From contig CAKTWY010000028.1 of assembly GCA_934630445.1 (NCBI GenBank), positions 1 to 16,820 of the forward strand: DNA of 16,820 nucleotides, in the 5' to 3' direction. Below the pieces are notes generated by a model. It saw only the letters and a list, made by a program, of their open reading frames with translations. It searched no databases and was not told the origin of the DNA. Below, piece by piece: positions 15,214-16,820 of the stretch; positions within the stretch are counted from its first letter, which is position 1; every line of letters begins with the position of its first letter. Both the position numbers and the translations under genes were made by a program. Source of the stretch: an uncultured Eubacteriales bacterium (GTDB taxonomy: Bacteria; Bacillota; Clostridia; Oscillospirales; Butyricicoccaceae).

Positions 15214-16455
15214 CTATCTTTTGGAGAGGACGTTCTCCTCATACGAACGCACTTCTTCATACCAAGCAAGGCCTACGGGCACGTTCTCGCGCACGCAGAA
15301 CTCATCCCACACGGCCTGCCACGGCATGGCCTTGAGCTCTTCCAGATACGCCAGGCGCGAAGAGTAGTCGCCCTCGCGCTCAAACGCCTGCAGGCGTGCG
15401 TACGGCTCGAGCAGCGCGCGCAGAAGGGCTTTGAGCATATTGCGCATGCCGATGACCCATGCGGCGACGCGGTTGATGCTCGCGTCGAAATAGTCCAGCC
15501 CGATGTGCACGCGCTGGAAGAAGTCGCCGCGCGCAAGCTCCTGCGCGATGGCCAGCAGCTCGTCGTCGAGCGCGACGACATGGTCGCTGTCCCAGCGCAT
15601 GGGGCGGGAGACGTGCAGGAGCACCTCGTCCACAAAAAGAAGAACAGCGGAGAGCTTCGCACTCACGACCTCCGTTGGATGGAAATGGCCGGCGTCGAGC
15701 GTCAGGGCCTTGTTGTTTTTTACCGCGTAACCCATGTAAAATTCATGCGAGCCGGTGACATAACTCTCCGAACCGATACCGAAGAGCTTGCTTTCGATCG
15801 CGTCAAGGTTGGCATTCTCGTCGAGCTTCTCGGCGAAGATCTCGTCGAGCGAACGCTTGAGCCGCTCGCGCGGGGCAAGGCGGTCGGCGGGGAAATCCTT
15901 GTACCCGTCGGGGATCCAGATGTTGGTGACGCACTTTTTGCCGAGCTCGCGGCCAAAATATTCGCCGATGCGGCGTGTACGGCGGCAATGCTCGACCCAG
16001 AACGAACGCACGCTTTCATCGCCGCTCGAGAGGGTAAAGCCGCTCTCCGCCATCGGGTGGGCGAAGCACGTGGGGTTAAAATCGAGGCCGAGGCGGTTTT
16101 CACGCGCCCAGTCCACCCAAGATGCAAAGTGGCGCGGCTCGATGCCGTCGAGGTCGATCTTCTCATCGGTGTCCGCATAGATTGCGTGCAGGTTGACCTT
16201 CTTCGTGCCCGGGATGAGGCTGAGCGCCTTTTCCATGTCAGCGCGCAGCTGCGCGGCATTTCTCGCGCAGCCGGGATGATCGCCCGTGACCTGGATACCG
16301 CCGGAAAGCGGTCTGTCGGAAGCCAGCAGGCCGTGGATATCGTCGCCCTGCCAGCAGTGCATGGAAACGGGGATGTCCTTCAGGCGCGAGAGCGCCTTTT
16401 CCGTATCGACGCCGAGCGCCGCGTACCGCTCGCGGGCGGCTTCATAAGTAGTCAA
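15214..16455 (-). CDS. rhaA: L-rhamnose isomerase
   Basis: Cytoplasmic metalloenzyme of 413 aa converting L-rhamnose to L-rhamnulose, close in length to the E. coli protein (419). The metal ligands align in order and spacing with the E. coli enzyme: E221 (IESKLFGIG), D254 and H257 (LDAGHFHPTE), H281 (LLHVSRPMRW), D289 and D291 (WDSDHVV) and D321 (LDYFDASINR). The product feeds rhamnulokinase and then the aldolase. The start is a TTG at 16455, supported by AGGAGG (16464-16469) 8 nt upstream; the next in-frame ATG is 31 codons in and would remove conserved N-terminal sequence. It follows rhaB by 67 nt, a gap that contains a GC-rich hairpin, and precedes rhaD by 12 nt. Confidence 0.96.
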   Translation of the reverse strand: MTTYEAARERYAALGVDTEKALSRLKDIPVSMHCWQGDDIHGLLASDRPLSGGIQVTGDHPGCARNAAQLRADMEKALSLIPGTKKVNLHAIYADTDEKIDLDGIEPRHFASWVDWARENRLGLDFNPTCFAHPMAESGFTLSSGDESVRSFWVEHCRRTRRIGEYFGRELGKKCVTNIWIPDGYKDFPADRLAPRERLKRSLDEIFAEKLDENANLDAIESKLFGIGSESYVTGSHEFYMGYAVKNNKALTLDAGHFHPTEVVSAKLSAVLLFVDEVLLHVSRPMRWDSDHVVALDDELLAIAQELARGDFFQRVHIGLDYFDASINRVAAWVIGMRNMLKALLRALLEPYARLQAFEREGDYSSRLAYLEELKAMPWQAVWDEFCVRENVPVGLAWYEEVRSYEENVLSKR

Positions 16456-16477
16456 TCAGATTTCCTCCTTTGTATAT

Positions 16478-16511
16478 GCGCTCTGCCCGGCGCGCACGCG
16501 CGCCGGAGCGC
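16478..16511 (-). repeat. GC-rich stem-loop between rhaB and rhaA (site C)
   Basis: An 8-bp core (16487-16494 with 16499-16506, 4-nt loop) is extended by a 5-bp outer helix (16478-16482 with 16507-16511) across a 4-nt bulge. No U-run follows; the rhaA ribosome binding site comes next. Its right arm shares the 13-mer GCGCGCCGGAGCG with site B. Confidence 0.7.
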
Positions 16512-16522
16512 TTTTCACCTTT

Positions 16523-16820
16523 TTATGATTGGTACGACTCCATTTCAAACGAACGCCGCACAAGCGCGCGCGCCGCGCGCACATCCTCCAGCGCGCCGGA
16601 GCGCAGCATCTGCGCCAGCAGATTGCCGATGGCCGTTCCCTCCTGGGGCCCGGCGAGCACATGCAGCCCCGTCGCGCGCGCCGTCAGGGTATTGAGCAGG
16701 GTGTTGCGGCTGCCGCCGCCGACGATATGCAGCGTGCTGTATTGTTTGCCGGTGAGCGCTTCGATCTCGCGCACAGCCTGCGCGTAACACGCCGCGAGGC
16801 CGCGGCAGATGCACAGCGCC
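16523..16820 (-). CDS. rhaB: Rhamnulokinase, C-terminal fragment (5' end beyond window)
   Basis: The last 98 codons of a FGGY-family sugar kinase that phosphorylates L-rhamnulose with ATP. The frame is open to the right edge (complete codons from 16819). Visible motifs are HIVGGGSRNTLLN, the nucleotide-binding segment of FGGY kinases, and AGPQEGTAIGNLLAQ, which matches the rhamnulokinase C-terminus (usually GPVEATAxGN). Assignment to rhamnulokinase rather than another FGGY kinase rests on these motifs and on being directly followed by rhaA and rhaD. The stop is TAA at 16523. The sugar-binding N-terminal domain is not in the window. Confidence 0.9.
   Translation of the reverse strand, partial: ALCICRGLAACYAQAVREIEALTGKQYSTLHIVGGGSRNTLLNTLTARATGLHVLAGPQEGTAIGNLLAQMLRSGALEDVRAARALVRRSFEMESYQS

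Noticed and set aside
14362..16695. A 777-codon open frame on the plus strand across rhaD, rhaA and the end of rhaB.
   Set aside because: It lies opposite genes with intact catalytic residues, is rich in Arg/His/Ala with no recognisable domain, and reflects GC-rich codon use on the other strand.
1..16820. CRISPR arrays, tRNA or rRNA genes, insertion sequences or phage genes.
   Set aside because: I looked for regularly spaced repeats, cloverleaf-like segments, transposase or integrase motifs and terminal inverted repeats and saw none.

Overview
The window looks like a chromosomal segment of a GC-rich member of the Bacillota, probably Clostridia. The support is the strong AGGAGG-type ribosome binding sites, a lipoprotein solute-binding protein, three SLH (S-layer homology) domains on a secreted enzyme, and a YesM/YesN-type two-component pair attached to a sugar ABC transporter. 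GC-richness is judged by eye. Every gene I can support is on the minus strand, so transcription runs from high to low coordinates. The long plus-strand open frames are mirror images of GC-rich genes.

Region 1 (16820 to about 14389) is L-rhamnose catabolism: the C-terminal end of rhamnulokinase (rhaB, cut by the window edge), L-rhamnose isomerase (rhaA) and rhamnulose-1-phosphate aldolase (rhaD). Active-site residues of rhaA and rhaD are intact. A GC-rich hairpin lies between rhaB and rhaA. Region 2 (14388 to 13394) is a single gene for a small type I phosphodiesterase/alkaline-phosphatase-superfamily enzyme. It has its own good sigma-A-like promoter, an inverted repeat just downstream of that promoter, and a perfect 19-bp intrinsic terminator.

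Region 3 (13393 to 1, continuing beyond the window) is a probable seven-gene operon. An AT-rich regulatory region and a leader with a terminator-like hairpin precede two large tandem paralogous secreted PIG-L/LmbE-family deacetylases. The first (946 aa) has no anchor. The second (1325 aa) carries the same core plus a linker and three SLH domains. Then come a lipoprotein solute-binding protein, two MalF/MalG-type permeases, a YesM-like sensor kinase and a REC-domain response regulator that runs off the left edge. Gaps are short, the kinase and regulator genes overlap, and I see no U-tailed terminator inside. Two GC-rich stem-loops flank the binding-protein gene and could set its mRNA level apart from its neighbours.

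Inferred function: the deacetylases trim an N-acetylated (or otherwise acylated) glycan or glycoconjugate outside the cell, one diffusible and one held at the S-layer/cell wall. The lipoprotein and permeases import the product, and the two-component system senses it. No transporter ATPase and no glycoside hydrolase is encoded here, so a shared MsmX-like ATPase and hydrolases elsewhere would be needed. The neighbouring rhamnose genes suggest, but do not prove, a rhamnose-containing substrate.
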